Made by a program: the position numbers and the translations under genes
Source: G963668655 sp963668655
Lineage (GTDB): Bacteria > Myxococcota_A > SURF-8
Assembly (NCBI GenBank): GCA_963668655.2
Contig: CAXXPQ010000002.1
Location: 992,001-1,056,000 of the forward strand
Direction of reading: 5' to 3'
Length of the DNA: 64,000 nucleotides
Part shown: positions 46,163 through 55,430 of the stretch, piece after piece
Layout: the number at the start of each line of letters is the position of its first letter
Numbering within the stretch: position 1 is the stretch's first letter
The notes under the pieces: model-generated
What the model was told of the DNA's origin: nothing
Seen by the model: only the letters and a program-made list of their open reading frames with translations
Database searches by the model: none

Positions 46163-47545
46163 TTACGGGGTTCCGGTCCCGGGCTCCGCGAAGAGCGAAC
46201 GCACGGCCTGCATGAGGCGCGGGCCGGTTTCGGGCCCCAGGCTGACGGTCTTTTCGTAGTCGTAAAGCGATTCCTCCCATTCGGCCGCTGTCATGATGTA
46301 GCCCAGTTCGTCGTTGCCCAGGCCCACGATCATGCGGTAGGGCCCCGGCATGATTTTCTTGATCTCGAAGCCCAGGGAGGGAAAGATCTCGCCCGGCACG
46401 CTGACCATCTGAAATCCGCCCATATCCACCCGCCAGACCTCGGAATACAGGCCCTCGTCGGTCATCACCCGGTCCAGGATCTTCTTTTCTCCCAGAAGCC
46501 GGAAGAAGGCGTTTTCCACCGGCAGGGAAAGCAGACTGCGCCGGATGCGGATTTCCTTGAACGAAAGCGGTTGGGCGTCGCGCATGGCCTGACTGGCATA
46601 GGCCGCCAGCACGCTGCCCGCCCGCCGGGCGGCCTTTTCCCGAAGCCGCACGTGGTTTTCGGTCCGCCGGGGCATGGCGGGAACGATGATCCCGCCCAGC
46701 GCGCCGTTCATGAACAGCGCCATGCCGCCTTCCCGCCGCTCCAGTTCCGGATACAGAAACCCGGGGAAATCCGGGTGGATGCGATCGTTGTTGTTTCCCA
46801 GAAATTCCGCGTGGCAGGCGTAATTGACCGCTGTGGCGATGGTTTCTCCGGCCAGCCCCCGGGCCTGGAGAACCGTCATTTCGTCGTCCTTCCAGCCCGC
46901 TTTATGGGCGTTTTCGCTGATCCCGGCGGGGATTTCCACCTTCCCGGCGTAGAGCCGGGCCGGGCGGGCGCTGTAGGCGGCCCGGACGATGGCTTCGGCC
47001 AGGCGGCGTTCCACCATCCGCATGTAGTGGGGGTCCGCCCCGGTGGCCACCGGCAGGGCGTAGAAGGCCCAGGCGCCCCACATGCCCACCGTATCGGGGC
47101 TGGCGTGGTTGTGGGTGGCGGAAATCAGAATGGATTTTCCGTATTTTTTCGACACCCGGCGGCGTACGTCCCAGACGCGCTCGTTGGGATAGCCCACGAA
47201 ATCCGTACTCACGAGGACGAGCGTGTTCACGCCGTCGTCGAAGAGCATCACCCGGCCCGAGATCTCCCCGCCGATTCCGGCGGCGCGCTTGTTGGGCGAG
47301 TATCCGGCGATGAAGATCTTGCGCCAGTCCTTGGGCGTCAGATCCACCTTGGCCGCTCCCGCCACCAGCACCGGATTCGTTTCCGCCAGGCGGGCCTCCT
47401 TCCAGCGGTCGAACGCGGCGGGACCGTCTCCCTCGGGAATCTTCACGTCCGGAATGGTCTCCGGCCAGGCGAAGTTGGGAGGATCGCAGGAGAGAAGCGG
47501 CAGAAAAAGCAGAAGCAACGCGGCCCGGCGGACGAAACGACGCAT
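46163..47545 (-). CDS. Neutral/alkaline ceramidase-like lipoprotein
   Basis: This 460-residue protein has a signal peptide with lipobox (LPLLSCDPP). The catalytic domain resembles the N-terminal domain of neutral/alkaline non-lysosomal ceramidases: VAGAAKVDLTP at the start, LVLVSTDFVGYP, ISATHNHASPDTVG (metal-binding HNH-like segment), VNYACHAEFLG and FMNGALGG. Ceramidases split ceramide into sphingosine and fatty acid; this shorter protein lacks the usual C-terminal immunoglobulin-like domain, so the substrate could differ. GAGG is 6 nt before the ATG at 47545. Nothing nearby suggests a lipid pathway. Confidence 0.8.
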   Translation of the reverse strand: MRRFVRRAALLLLFLPLLSCDPPNFAWPETIPDVKIPEGDGPAAFDRWKEARLAETNPVLVAGAAKVDLTPKDWRKIFIAGYSPNKRAAGIGGEISGRVMLFDDGVNTLVLVSTDFVGYPNERVWDVRRRVSKKYGKSILISATHNHASPDTVGMWGAWAFYALPVATGADPHYMRMVERRLAEAIVRAAYSARPARLYAGKVEIPAGISENAHKAGWKDDEMTVLQARGLAGETIATAVNYACHAEFLGNNNDRIHPDFPGFLYPELERREGGMALFMNGALGGIIVPAMPRRTENHVRLREKAARRAGSVLAAYASQAMRDAQPLSFKEIRIRRSLLSLPVENAFFRLLGEKKILDRVMTDEGLYSEVWRVDMGGFQMVSVPGEIFPSLGFEIKKIMPGPYRMIVGLGNDELGYIMTAAEWEESLYDYEKTVSLGPETGPRLMQAVRSLFAEPGTGTP

Positions 47546-47757
47546 GGCGTACCTCGAACGGTTTTCAAAGGGAGGATGGCTGGAATTTCCAGGATTCCAT
47601 GGGGCCGATGCTAGCACTCTTCCCGGGTCCGGTCAAGGAATCCGGACACAATCCGTGGCGGCTTCTCCATTCACGCCCGCGGAAAAACGAAAGAACGCCC
47701 GGCCGCCGATCCCCCGGCGAATCGGGCGAATTCAGGAAAATTTCATGACATCCCGGC

Positions 47758-47786
47758 TTGGGAATCCGTCGCTTTCGGGATAGAAT
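47758..47786 (+). promoter_or_regulatory. Promoter of the Fe-S/DUF3786 gene
   Basis: TTGGGA (47758-47763) and TAGAAT (47781-47786) are 17 nt apart, about 48 nt before the GTG at 47835. Confidence 0.5.
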
Positions 47787-47834
47787 GCCTTCGGGAAGGA
47801 TTTTCCCGAAACCGCACGACCGGAGGACGACATC

Positions 47835-48650
47835 GTGAGCGAACCGAACCTGACCGCGCTGGAACTGTACGGATATCTGAACAAAAGCAACTGCGGGGAC
47901 TGCGGTCTGCCCACCTGCATGGCTTTCGCCGTCCAGGTGATCCAGCAGACCCGCAAGCTGTCCGACTGCCCCCATCTTCCCGCAAATCGGATCGAGGAAA
48001 TGGCTTTTCGGGAGGCGCGTCGCCAGCACTTGAACGAGGTTCCCGACCTGCTGAAAGAGCGCGTCCGGGCCATCGATTTTTCCGGGGCCGCCCGGCGTCT
48101 GGCCGCCCGCCCGGTGGAAGACATGCTGGCGTTTTCCTGCCTGGGACGGGATTTCCTGGTGGATCAGGAAGGCGAACTGCACGCCGAATGCCACGTGAAT
48201 TTCTGGGTCCACGTCCCGCTGCTGAACTACATTCACCACTGCAAGGGCCGCGCGTTGACGGGCGAGTGGGTGAAATACGACCAGTTGCGCAACGCTATGT
48301 CGTTTTCCAACTATTTCGCCGCGCGTTGCGAAACCGCGCTGAAGGAACTGGCCGATCTCCACGGGAAGCTGTTTTTCGACAGTCTGTCGGTGCTGGGCGG
48401 GCGGAAAGGCCCCGAGGATTTCGGCGCGGAACGCACGGTGCGACTGCAGCCGCTGCCCCGGGTTCCCTTCCTCGTCTGCCATTGGCCGAAAGACGAGGAA
48501 TTCGATTCCAAGCTGAGCGTCTTTTTCGACCGCAGCGCGGAGGACAATATCGATCCGGAATCGCTGTATATTCTGGGCATGGGCCTGGTGGAGATGCTGA
48601 AGAAATTCATCCGCCGCCACGGCACGGAGGCCGGAATCGTGAAGGATTGA
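47835..48650 (+). CDS. 4Fe-4S and DUF3786 domain protein
   Basis: This 271-residue protein starts at GTG 47835 (GGAGG 8 nt upstream). Residues 18-46 hold a four-Cys cluster, CGDCGLPTCMAF...SDC, the Fe-S module also seen in corrinoid/CO-dehydrogenase-related proteins. The rest is a DUF3786-type domain (GQ-like GRDFLVDQEGEL, VPLLNYIHHCKG, FDRSAEDNIDPESLYILGMGLVEM). Such proteins occur in anaerobes with corrinoid or one-carbon metabolism; the exact function is unknown. The gene is monocistronic, convergent with the large gene ending at 48692. Confidence 0.8.
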   Translation: MSEPNLTALELYGYLNKSNCGDCGLPTCMAFAVQVIQQTRKLSDCPHLPANRIEEMAFREARRQHLNEVPDLLKERVRAIDFSGAARRLAARPVEDMLAFSCLGRDFLVDQEGELHAECHVNFWVHVPLLNYIHHCKGRALTGEWVKYDQLRNAMSFSNYFAARCETALKELADLHGKLFFDSLSVLGGRKGPEDFGAERTVRLQPLPRVPFLVCHWPKDEEFDSKLSVFFDRSAEDNIDPESLYILGMGLVEMLKKFIRRHGTEAGIVKD

Positions 48651-48691
48651 AAGCCCGCCGCGCCCTCCCCCCGGAATCCGGCGGCGAAACG

Positions 48692-51600
48692 TCAGTGCGG
48701 CTCCTCCGGGCAGGCGTAGAGCGTGAACACGTCGATTTCCGACAGCTTTTTTCCCGCGCCCAGGCACCGAAGCGCCACCCGCCGTAGGCCCCTCTCCGGC
48801 CGTTTCACCCGGACCTCGCCGCGTTCCGGCCCTTCCGAACGGATCAGGAAACTTTTTCCGTCGAAATCCGTATCCCACTGATATTTCAAGATCTTGTCGG
48901 ATTTGTCGGGATCGCTGCACGTTCCCTTCAAACGGACAACGCGCTGGAGACGGTCCTGTCGGGTGCTGGTTTCGGAAACCAACGCCGTTGGCGGAGCATC
49001 CGCCACCTCCACCTGGACGGCCACGGGGCGGCCGGTTTTTCCCTTTCCGCTTGCCACCCGGTAAAACACGGTATGGCGGCCGCTTTTGGGGAACACATGG
49101 GAAACGAAGGGGTCGCGGCTTTCGGCCTCGATCCGGAAGGTTCCCTTTTTGCAGGAGAAACACCATTGATAGCGCGCGTCTTGGCCCGATTCCGGCATGG
49201 CCCAAAGCGCGGCGTCCCGGCCTTCCGTAAACGGTCCCTGACGCCGCACGGCCTTTTTCGCCGCCTGTTCCCCCACGGCCAGACGGAATTCCGCCGCCGG
49301 ACCGATGTTACCCGAGGCGCTTTGCCCGCGCACCGCGCCGCGAACCATTCCCGGCTTTTTCAACGATACGGACAACGCGCCGGTTTCGTCCGCGCGGTAT
49401 TCCGGCCGGAAGGCGGCTCCGTCGTAATGCAGATCGAATTCCAGGACGGTTCCTTTCTTCAGGGTTTCTCTTTCGAGCGCGGCCCGAAGCCGGGTTTTCT
49501 CCCCGTCGGGCGAGAGGAAAAGCGCGTGTTCGGGAATCGCCACGGGCGGCGTTTCGCGAATCCGGACCTGCCGAACCGCAATGGGCGCCGTTCGCCCCTG
49601 AAGATCCTTCAGGCGCGCCGCCACCGTATAACGCCCTTTGGCGGGCCAGACCTGCCGGGCGCTCTCGTACAGGCCGCCTTCGGCGTCCGGGCGGAACGTC
49701 TCGCCGTCGTGCGTGAAATCCCACTGAACGACGAATCCCGCCGACGGATCGCCTTCTTCCGGGTCCGGTTCCACCCGGCAGCAGTCCAGCCGATACGTCA
49801 TCGGCCGCCCCGCCCCGCCTTCGTCCGGACCCACGATCCGGACCCCCGCTTTCAGCGGAGCCGAGGGAGCGAAACCCTTTGAATTTTCTGCGGTTTCGGA
49901 GACATCCACCGACTTCGCTTCATCTTTCGGCAGGGATTTCTCTTCGGTTCGTCCCTCGGCCGGTTCCGGAATTGCGTCTTCAGCGCCGGCCGTTTCACCG
50001 CCGACCTCCCCGATTCCGGCGTCCAGACCATTCTTCACCGCATCGATCAGATCCTGGGCGTCTTTTTCCGAGACCGCCCCCGGGCCGCCGTGGATGGCTT
50101 TCAGGAACTCCCTGGAATCACTCGAATTGCGCCGCTCGGCAAGGGCCAGGTAGGCATCCATGTCCCGCAAGTCCAGTCGCCCGCCGCCACGGGTCCGGCC
50201 GTCGGCCGCCATGGCGATCAGCTTCCGGCCCGTCTCGCTCTGCACCAGGCCGAGCACCAGCGACACCGCCCCCAGACGATGGCTTTCCTTGTCATCTTCC
50301 CGGAACATGTCCGAAAGTCCGGCCCAGCTTTGCCCTTCGCCGATCATTCCGGCCGAGAGCATCAGGTGCAGAAAGAACAGCGCCAGCGTGAGGATGAAAC
50401 GGCGTTCGTCCAGAAAATGGCTGAAGGCCCGCGCCAGTTTCAGGCAGGCCAGGCTTCCCAGTCCGACCACCAGCAGAATCCGGGAGAACGAACTCCATTC
50501 CCCGGCGAAATACGCCAGCCCGCCGATGGTCAGCAGGTAGGCCAGCCTGGCGAAGGAAACCGCGAGCAAGGCCACCAGAAGATTCTGCTGATAACCCACC
50601 AGACTCAGGATGACGTGAAAAAACACCGTGAAAAACAAAAGCGTGGCCAGGACATCGATCCCGGCGGCCGCCGTTTCCGAAAGGCCGTCGAAAAACAGGG
50701 CGGAAAGCGGAAAAACCGCCGTCAGGGGCGACAGGTCGAGATAGGCGAAGATCTCCGGCCGGTGAAGGGTTCCCCAGACCTGGAGTTCCACCGCGCCCGA
50801 TACACCCAAAAGCAGCACCAGGGGAAACGCCAATCCGCCGCGAGCGAAGACGGCCCGGACTTCATTGCTGTAGATCCGCGCCCACAGCACGAAACTTACG
50901 AGCAGGACGAACGGAGACAAGAGCGGTCCGAAGCGGCTCTCTCCTTTTCGGCTGTAACTCATCAGTTTCTGAAAGGTTTCTTCCTTGATTCCCCGGCCCA
51001 GGGCCGAGTGACGGGAGGCCCGTTCGTCCGGACTTTTCGCCGGATCGCGCCGGGGCGGAGCCGGTGTTTCCCCGGGCGGTTCGGGCCGGGGAGCGCGAGG
51101 TCCGGCTTGCGGCTCGTTCTCCGAAGATCCGCCGGAAGACAGAAAATCGTCCGTATCCACGGGCTTCGGTTCATCGTGCGGGAAATCGGCCGCGTTTTTC
51201 GGGGAAGGCGGCTCGGAGGGCTTCCGGATGTCCTCCTTCGGAAAAACCGTCTCCGTCTCTTCAGTCCCGTTTTCCGTCGATTCGTCGCTTTTCACGCTTT
51301 TGGAAAGCGGCTTTCCGTCCTTGTCCTTTAAAACCTCCCGGAGACGCGCCATGGCCATGCGGGCCTTGGTGTTGCGAACCTTGGGCTTTTCCCGAGGAGT
51401 GGGTTTCTCTCCTTCGTCAACACTTTTTTCCTCGTCCAGCAGGACTTCCCGGAGTCGTGCCTTGGCCATGCGCGCCATGGTGTTGCGGGCGGGTTTTCCC
51501 TTTCCACCGGCTTTTTTCCCCGAAGCGGCGGGGGACGGCGATTCCAGGCCGATCACTTCCACCAGGCGCGGCAGCCCCTCGATCCGGTCATCGTAGCTTA

Positions 51601-51778
51601 CGCCGAGGATCGAATAGCCCTGTTCCTCCAGGCGGGGTTTGTAGGCCACGATGAAGTTTTCTTCCTCCCGGCTCCAGCATTCGATCAGTTCCCCCTCCGG
51701 ACTGTTCAACGTGATTTTCAGAGCCCGACTATTGCCCGGTCCGGATGCGCCACCGCTGTTCCCCTCGTTCCTATTCAT
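48692..51778 (-). CDS. Large multi-pass membrane protein with disordered N-terminus and PKD-like domains
   Basis: From the ATG at 51778 (AGGGG 8 nt upstream) the protein has about 1028 residues. A small N-terminal domain is followed by two copies of a motif of about 50 residues (RNTMARMAKARLREVL, then RNTKARMAMARLREVL), a Pro/Glu-rich linker, seven to eight membrane helices in the middle, and a C-terminal region of three or four beta-sandwich-like repeats with WDFTHDGETF, FDLHYDGAAF and YQWDTDFDGKSF, in the style of PKD folds. I do not recognise the family and see no catalytic residues. A surface or envelope sensing/structural role is possible. Confidence 0.75.
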   Translation of the reverse strand: MNRNEGNSGGASGPGNSRALKITLNSPEGELIECWSREEENFIVAYKPRLEEQGYSILGVSYDDRIEGLPRLVEVIGLESPSPAASGKKAGGKGKPARNTMARMAKARLREVLLDEEKSVDEGEKPTPREKPKVRNTKARMAMARLREVLKDKDGKPLSKSVKSDESTENGTEETETVFPKEDIRKPSEPPSPKNAADFPHDEPKPVDTDDFLSSGGSSENEPQAGPRAPRPEPPGETPAPPRRDPAKSPDERASRHSALGRGIKEETFQKLMSYSRKGESRFGPLLSPFVLLVSFVLWARIYSNEVRAVFARGGLAFPLVLLLGVSGAVELQVWGTLHRPEIFAYLDLSPLTAVFPLSALFFDGLSETAAAGIDVLATLLFFTVFFHVILSLVGYQQNLLVALLAVSFARLAYLLTIGGLAYFAGEWSSFSRILLVVGLGSLACLKLARAFSHFLDERRFILTLALFFLHLMLSAGMIGEGQSWAGLSDMFREDDKESHRLGAVSLVLGLVQSETGRKLIAMAADGRTRGGGRLDLRDMDAYLALAERRNSSDSREFLKAIHGGPGAVSEKDAQDLIDAVKNGLDAGIGEVGGETAGAEDAIPEPAEGRTEEKSLPKDEAKSVDVSETAENSKGFAPSAPLKAGVRIVGPDEGGAGRPMTYRLDCCRVEPDPEEGDPSAGFVVQWDFTHDGETFRPDAEGGLYESARQVWPAKGRYTVAARLKDLQGRTAPIAVRQVRIRETPPVAIPEHALFLSPDGEKTRLRAALERETLKKGTVLEFDLHYDGAAFRPEYRADETGALSVSLKKPGMVRGAVRGQSASGNIGPAAEFRLAVGEQAAKKAVRRQGPFTEGRDAALWAMPESGQDARYQWCFSCKKGTFRIEAESRDPFVSHVFPKSGRHTVFYRVASGKGKTGRPVAVQVEVADAPPTALVSETSTRQDRLQRVVRLKGTCSDPDKSDKILKYQWDTDFDGKSFLIRSEGPERGEVRVKRPERGLRRVALRCLGAGKKLSEIDVFTLYACPEEPH

Positions 51779-51932
51779 GCGCAGAACCCCTTGATGGAAA
51801 GCGAGAAAAAATGAAATCAAACCGTTTGGGAAGCGTACATTTCCCGTCCGCTCCTCGATGGCTCCCCGGTTCCAAACCCAAAAGTGAAAGGTCCAAATTT
51901 CAAATGATTACAGGCGGTCAACCCTTTTCATT

Positions 51933-51961
51933 ATCATAGCCTGCCCTTGATATCTTGACAA
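51933..51961 (-). promoter_or_regulatory. Promoter of the large membrane protein gene
   Basis: On the minus strand TTGTCA (51961-51956) and TATGAT (51938-51933) are 17 nt apart, both five of six matches; the leader is about 150 nt. Confidence 0.55.
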
Positions 51962-52034
51962 CTTTTTATTGATCGGCCCTTCCGAGGCGGCCCCCGGACG
52001 GGAGCCTCGGGCGCGAAAGACCGAAAGACCCCGT

Positions 52035-52062
52035 TTGACCTCGGGCCGTTGTCGTGCATAAT
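52035..52062 (+). promoter_or_regulatory. Promoter of the Cache-CheD-like gene
   Basis: TTGACC (52035-52040) and CATAAT (52057-52062) are 16 nt apart, both five of six matches; the leader is about 110 nt. The divergent promoter at 51933-51961 lies in the same 400-bp gap. Confidence 0.55.
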
Positions 52063-52178
52063 CATGGCAAGTGGAATGAGGAAAGCCCGCCAGGGGTTCG
52101 ACTCGAAACGGCCGGGAACGACCGGCGACGGAAACGGGGTTTACGGACCTGTCGGCATTTTCGCGGAAAGGAATTTCA

Positions 52179-53738
52179 ATGCGTCCCGCACGTTCGACCG
52201 CCGGGCGGAAAATCACCCGCCATGTCCTCTCGATCGCTCCGTCGGCGAAGCGGCGGAGATTCCCGTTGGGGCTCGCCGTTTTCTTTTTCGCCCTCCTGTT
52301 GTCGGACGTGGGCTGCCGGTCCGGCGACGTTTCCGTTTACGACGAGTTCTATGCCAGGCTGGATGGCATCCGGGAGAACAAGCGCGGCGAACTGTTGCGT
52401 ACCATGGAATTCGTGCGCGGGCAGGCCGCGTCCATCGCCCGGGATTCCGAAATGGGGCGGCTGTTCGCCGAGAAGTGGCGCATCTACAGCCACACGAAGG
52501 ATAAAACCGCCTCGCCCGCCGACCAGGACGCCTTGCGCGGCTTGCGGGATCGGATCGAAAACCGCTACATCGAGCGTTACCTGACCTTTTACGACATTCT
52601 CTTCATCGAGGCTTCGGGAGACATTTTCTATACGGTGCGCAGGCAATCCGATTATCATAAAAACGTCTTCCGGGGCGCGCTGGCCCGAACGGCGCTTTCG
52701 GCCAAACTCAAAGACGATCCCACCCGTTCGTTCGTGGATTTCGAAAACTACGAAATCTCGGGCGAGCCCTCCGCGTTTTTCATCGAGCCCTACCGTTCCG
52801 ATCCCGGCCTGTCCGGCTGGTTCGTCATGCAGTTCTCCATCAATAAAATCAACGACATGTTTTCCGTGGAGGACGCCCTGGGCCGCACGGGGGAGGTCTT
52901 TCTGGTCAACGAACAGTGCACTCTGCTGACCGATTCGCGTTTCTTCGCGGAATCCACCGTGCTGAAGAAGCACCTTTCGGAGGAAAACATCCGCGCCAAG
53001 TTCCGCGAGGGAAGGGGGCGCAAGCCGGTCACCGACTATCGCGGCTACCGGGCCATCACCTCGTTCGAGGTGGTTTCGGTGCTGGACAGCCGCTGGCTGC
53101 TGATCGCCAAGATCGACGAGGACGAGGTGCTGACGGAGGCTTATCGGCGCAAGAGCTCCGAACAACGCGACCGGCTGCTTCTGCGCGCGGAGGCGGCCGG
53201 GTCGGTGGACTGCCGGGACGGAAAACCGCCCGTGCGTGAGGTGGAGGTGGACATGAACGGCTTCGAACGCGCCTCGGACGGGCGGGTTCTCTATACCCAC
53301 GGCGTCTCCACCTGCACGGCCATGGTCGTCTCGAAACCGAAGGATTTCGCCTACATGGCGCACATCAGCGCGGACGATCGCATCTACGGCGGCGAGCGCA
53401 CGGACCTTCTGCGCCGCATGCTGCGCCGCATGGAGAAATTCGACGTGGTGGAGAACGACCGCCGCGAACTGCGGGTCACCCTGGTCTCTCCCCGGCTGTC
53501 GATTTCGGAAAACCTGGTGGACGAACTGGTGTCCTGGGGGCTGTTCCTTTCCCAGATCCGCTTCGTTCACGAACCCCGGGCGCGCTACGCCAACCTTTCC
53601 CACGATTACCGCACGGACGAAACCCGGGTGGAGTGGCGGCTGTCGGACGGCGGCCAACGCCTCTGTACGCTTTCGGAGAGCGACGGCAACCTGGGCGCCC
53701 TGCTGAAACGCGAACTCGGCGGCCGAACGTCCATCTGA
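52179..53738 (+). CDS. Exported lipoprotein with Cache-like sensor and CheD-like domain
   Basis: This 519-residue protein has a basic N-terminus, a hydrophobic helix and a possible lipobox (SDVGCRSG). Residues about 55-330 look like an extracellular Cache domain (YDILFIEASGDIFYTV, WFVMQFSINKIND, GRTGEVFLVNEQC, SRWLLIAKIDEDE). The C-terminal part resembles CheD, the chemoreceptor glutamine deamidase: YTHGVSTCTAMVV (Cys), 16 residues to the His in YMAHIS, then GLFLSQIRFVHEPRARYANL. Known CheD proteins are cytoplasmic and free-standing, so an exported fusion is unexpected. AAAGGA is 6 nt before the ATG. No chemotaxis genes are near. Confidence 0.75.
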   Translation: MRPARSTAGRKITRHVLSIAPSAKRRRFPLGLAVFFFALLLSDVGCRSGDVSVYDEFYARLDGIRENKRGELLRTMEFVRGQAASIARDSEMGRLFAEKWRIYSHTKDKTASPADQDALRGLRDRIENRYIERYLTFYDILFIEASGDIFYTVRRQSDYHKNVFRGALARTALSAKLKDDPTRSFVDFENYEISGEPSAFFIEPYRSDPGLSGWFVMQFSINKINDMFSVEDALGRTGEVFLVNEQCTLLTDSRFFAESTVLKKHLSEENIRAKFREGRGRKPVTDYRGYRAITSFEVVSVLDSRWLLIAKIDEDEVLTEAYRRKSSEQRDRLLLRAEAAGSVDCRDGKPPVREVEVDMNGFERASDGRVLYTHGVSTCTAMVVSKPKDFAYMAHISADDRIYGGERTDLLRRMLRRMEKFDVVENDRRELRVTLVSPRLSISENLVDELVSWGLFLSQIRFVHEPRARYANLSHDYRTDETRVEWRLSDGGQRLCTLSESDGNLGALLKRELGGRTSI

Positions 53739-53779
53739 CAACATCCTTCCGTCCATTTAAAACGAACCGACTCGCCGGC

Positions 53780-53808
53780 TTGACAGGTGCATCCGATTCT
53801 CTTATCAT
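53780..53808 (+). promoter_or_regulatory. Strong promoter of the paired Cys-rich lipoproteins
   Basis: A perfect TTGACA (53780-53785) is 17 nt from TATCAT (53803-53808); the start codon at 53868 is about 53 nt after the expected transcription start. Confidence 0.65.
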
Positions 53809-53867
53809 GAATCCATGGTACGGCATATCCGATCGTACGGTATGCAATAATCCCCGGGAGAGCGGCC

Positions 53868-54617
53868 ATGACGTTTCGAAACGGATTTTTCCTTGTTCTT
53901 CTGACGATGCTGGCTTTGGCGTCTTCGGGATGCGGCGGGGAGAACGATGCGGGTTCGCAGGAGGACGGCGATACCGACGAAATCGATGAAACAAAATGGA
54001 AAAGCTGCGAATACGACTACCTCGGAAACCTCGACGGCCATTACTGCATGGGGGGAGACATCTATCGGCTAACTTACGACGACTGCTACGGTTCCTGCAC
54101 TTACGGCAGAAGTTGCCAACTGACCTTCGTAAAAACGTGCGGCAGTGGAATGCAATGTATCGGAGGGCCAACCGTAAGAGGAGAGCCCACCGCCCACTGT
54201 GAATGCGGGGATATTCTTTCCTGCGACTGCGAGTACGGAAACGATATCGAAGGCGAAAACTCCGTTTGTAAAGGGGGAGACATTTACGAAGTTTCCTACC
54301 ATGCCTGCGAAGGCTCCTGTGCATCCGGTGCTACGTGCAGCCTCTCCCTGCTTGAAGAATGCGAAGAGGGAACCGAGTGCGTGGAGACCGGAAATTATCG
54401 GGCCGAATGCCTGCCCACGGACGGCGACCTGGACGGCGACGGCGACACGGGCGAGGGCGACACGGGCGAGGGCGAGCGGGAGGTGTCGGGCGAAGGCGCG
54501 GACGAATCCGAAATGGAGATCGAAAACGGCGAAACCGATGGGGACGCGGAAAACGATACGGAACCGGAAACGGACGCGGAGATCGAACTCGATTCCCCGT
54601 ACAGAGAGAATGCGTAA
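53868..54617 (+). CDS. Cys-rich exported lipoprotein with acidic tail, paralogue 1
   Basis: This 249-residue protein has a signal peptide with lipobox (ASSGCGGEN), an acidic spacer, a central region of about 130 residues with some twenty Cys in a doubled pattern (YCMGGDIYRLTYDDC, VCKGGDIYEVSYHAC), and a long acidic tail (DGDLDGDGDTGEGD). It is followed 13 nt later by a paralogue. Signal peptide and tail are almost identical in both at DNA level, but the Cys-rich cores differ. Disulfide-rich surface lipoproteins with DGD stalks are typical of this genome type; the function is unknown. Confidence 0.8.
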   Translation: MTFRNGFFLVLLTMLALASSGCGGENDAGSQEDGDTDEIDETKWKSCEYDYLGNLDGHYCMGGDIYRLTYDDCYGSCTYGRSCQLTFVKTCGSGMQCIGGPTVRGEPTAHCECGDILSCDCEYGNDIEGENSVCKGGDIYEVSYHACEGSCASGATCSLSLLEECEEGTECVETGNYRAECLPTDGDLDGDGDTGEGDTGEGEREVSGEGADESEMEIENGETDGDAENDTEPETDAEIELDSPYRENA

Positions 54618-54630
54618 AAGGACAATGGCC

Positions 54631-55326
54631 ATGACGTTTCGAAACGGAATTTTCCTTGTTCTTCTGACGATGCTGGCTTTGGCGTCTTCGGGATGCGGCG
54701 GGGAGAACGATGCGGGTTCGCAGGAGGACGGGGACGAAGACATCGAGAGAAACTGCGCGTACGAGTTTCTTTGGAAGGAAGATGGCCGTTACTGTATGAA
54801 TGGAAACGTGTTCGAACTCACTTATCACGAATGCGACGGCCCCTGTCCCAACGGCGGAACCTGTGATCTGAAGCTGGTTTCGGATTGTATCTATCCCCAA
54901 TTGTGCGAGGAATTCACGAATCCATTCGGAAATCCGGATGCCCGGTGTTATTGCGAGTACACCGATCCTTCCTGCGACTGCATGTATGGAGATCCCGGCA
55001 CCGGCAGTTATTATTGCTGGGATGGGGACATCCATGTCATTGACTACTTTCCTTGTGATGGTCCGTGCGCCAGCGGAACGGATTGCAGTCTTGTCCTGTT
55101 CGAGGAATGCGCCGAAGGAACCGAATGCGTGATTGTAAGTTGGAATCGGGCCGAATGCCTGCCCACGGACGGCGACCTGGACGATGATGGCGACACAGGC
55201 GAAGGCGCGGACGAATCCGAAGTGGAGATCGAAAACGGCGAAACCGATGGAGACGCGGAAAACGATACGGAACCGGAAACGGACGCGGAGATCGAACTCG
55301 ATTCCCCGGACCATGCACCCGGGTGA
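54631..55326 (+). CDS. Cys-rich exported lipoprotein with acidic tail, paralogue 2
   Basis: From ATG 54631 (AGGA 8 nt upstream; an in-frame ATG at 54625 is also possible) the protein has 231 residues. It shares MTFRNG, the whole signal peptide and the acidic tail with paralogue 1. The Cys-rich core has two repeats (YCMNGNVFELTYHECDG, YCWDGDIHVIDYFPCDG) but a different sequence between them. It is probably on the same transcript as paralogue 1. The function is unknown. Confidence 0.8.
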   Translation: MTFRNGIFLVLLTMLALASSGCGGENDAGSQEDGDEDIERNCAYEFLWKEDGRYCMNGNVFELTYHECDGPCPNGGTCDLKLVSDCIYPQLCEEFTNPFGNPDARCYCEYTDPSCDCMYGDPGTGSYYCWDGDIHVIDYFPCDGPCASGTDCSLVLFEECAEGTECVIVSWNRAECLPTDGDLDDDGDTGEGADESEVEIENGETDGDAENDTEPETDAEIELDSPDHAPG

Positions 55327-55430
55327 CGGAACGGCGTTCGTGAATCCCGACGAATCCGGGCTTTGATCGCCACGGAATTGAGCTTGCGCCGAAACGGGCA
55401 AAGGTGGTACAAGAGTCCCCGGAGGCGAAC

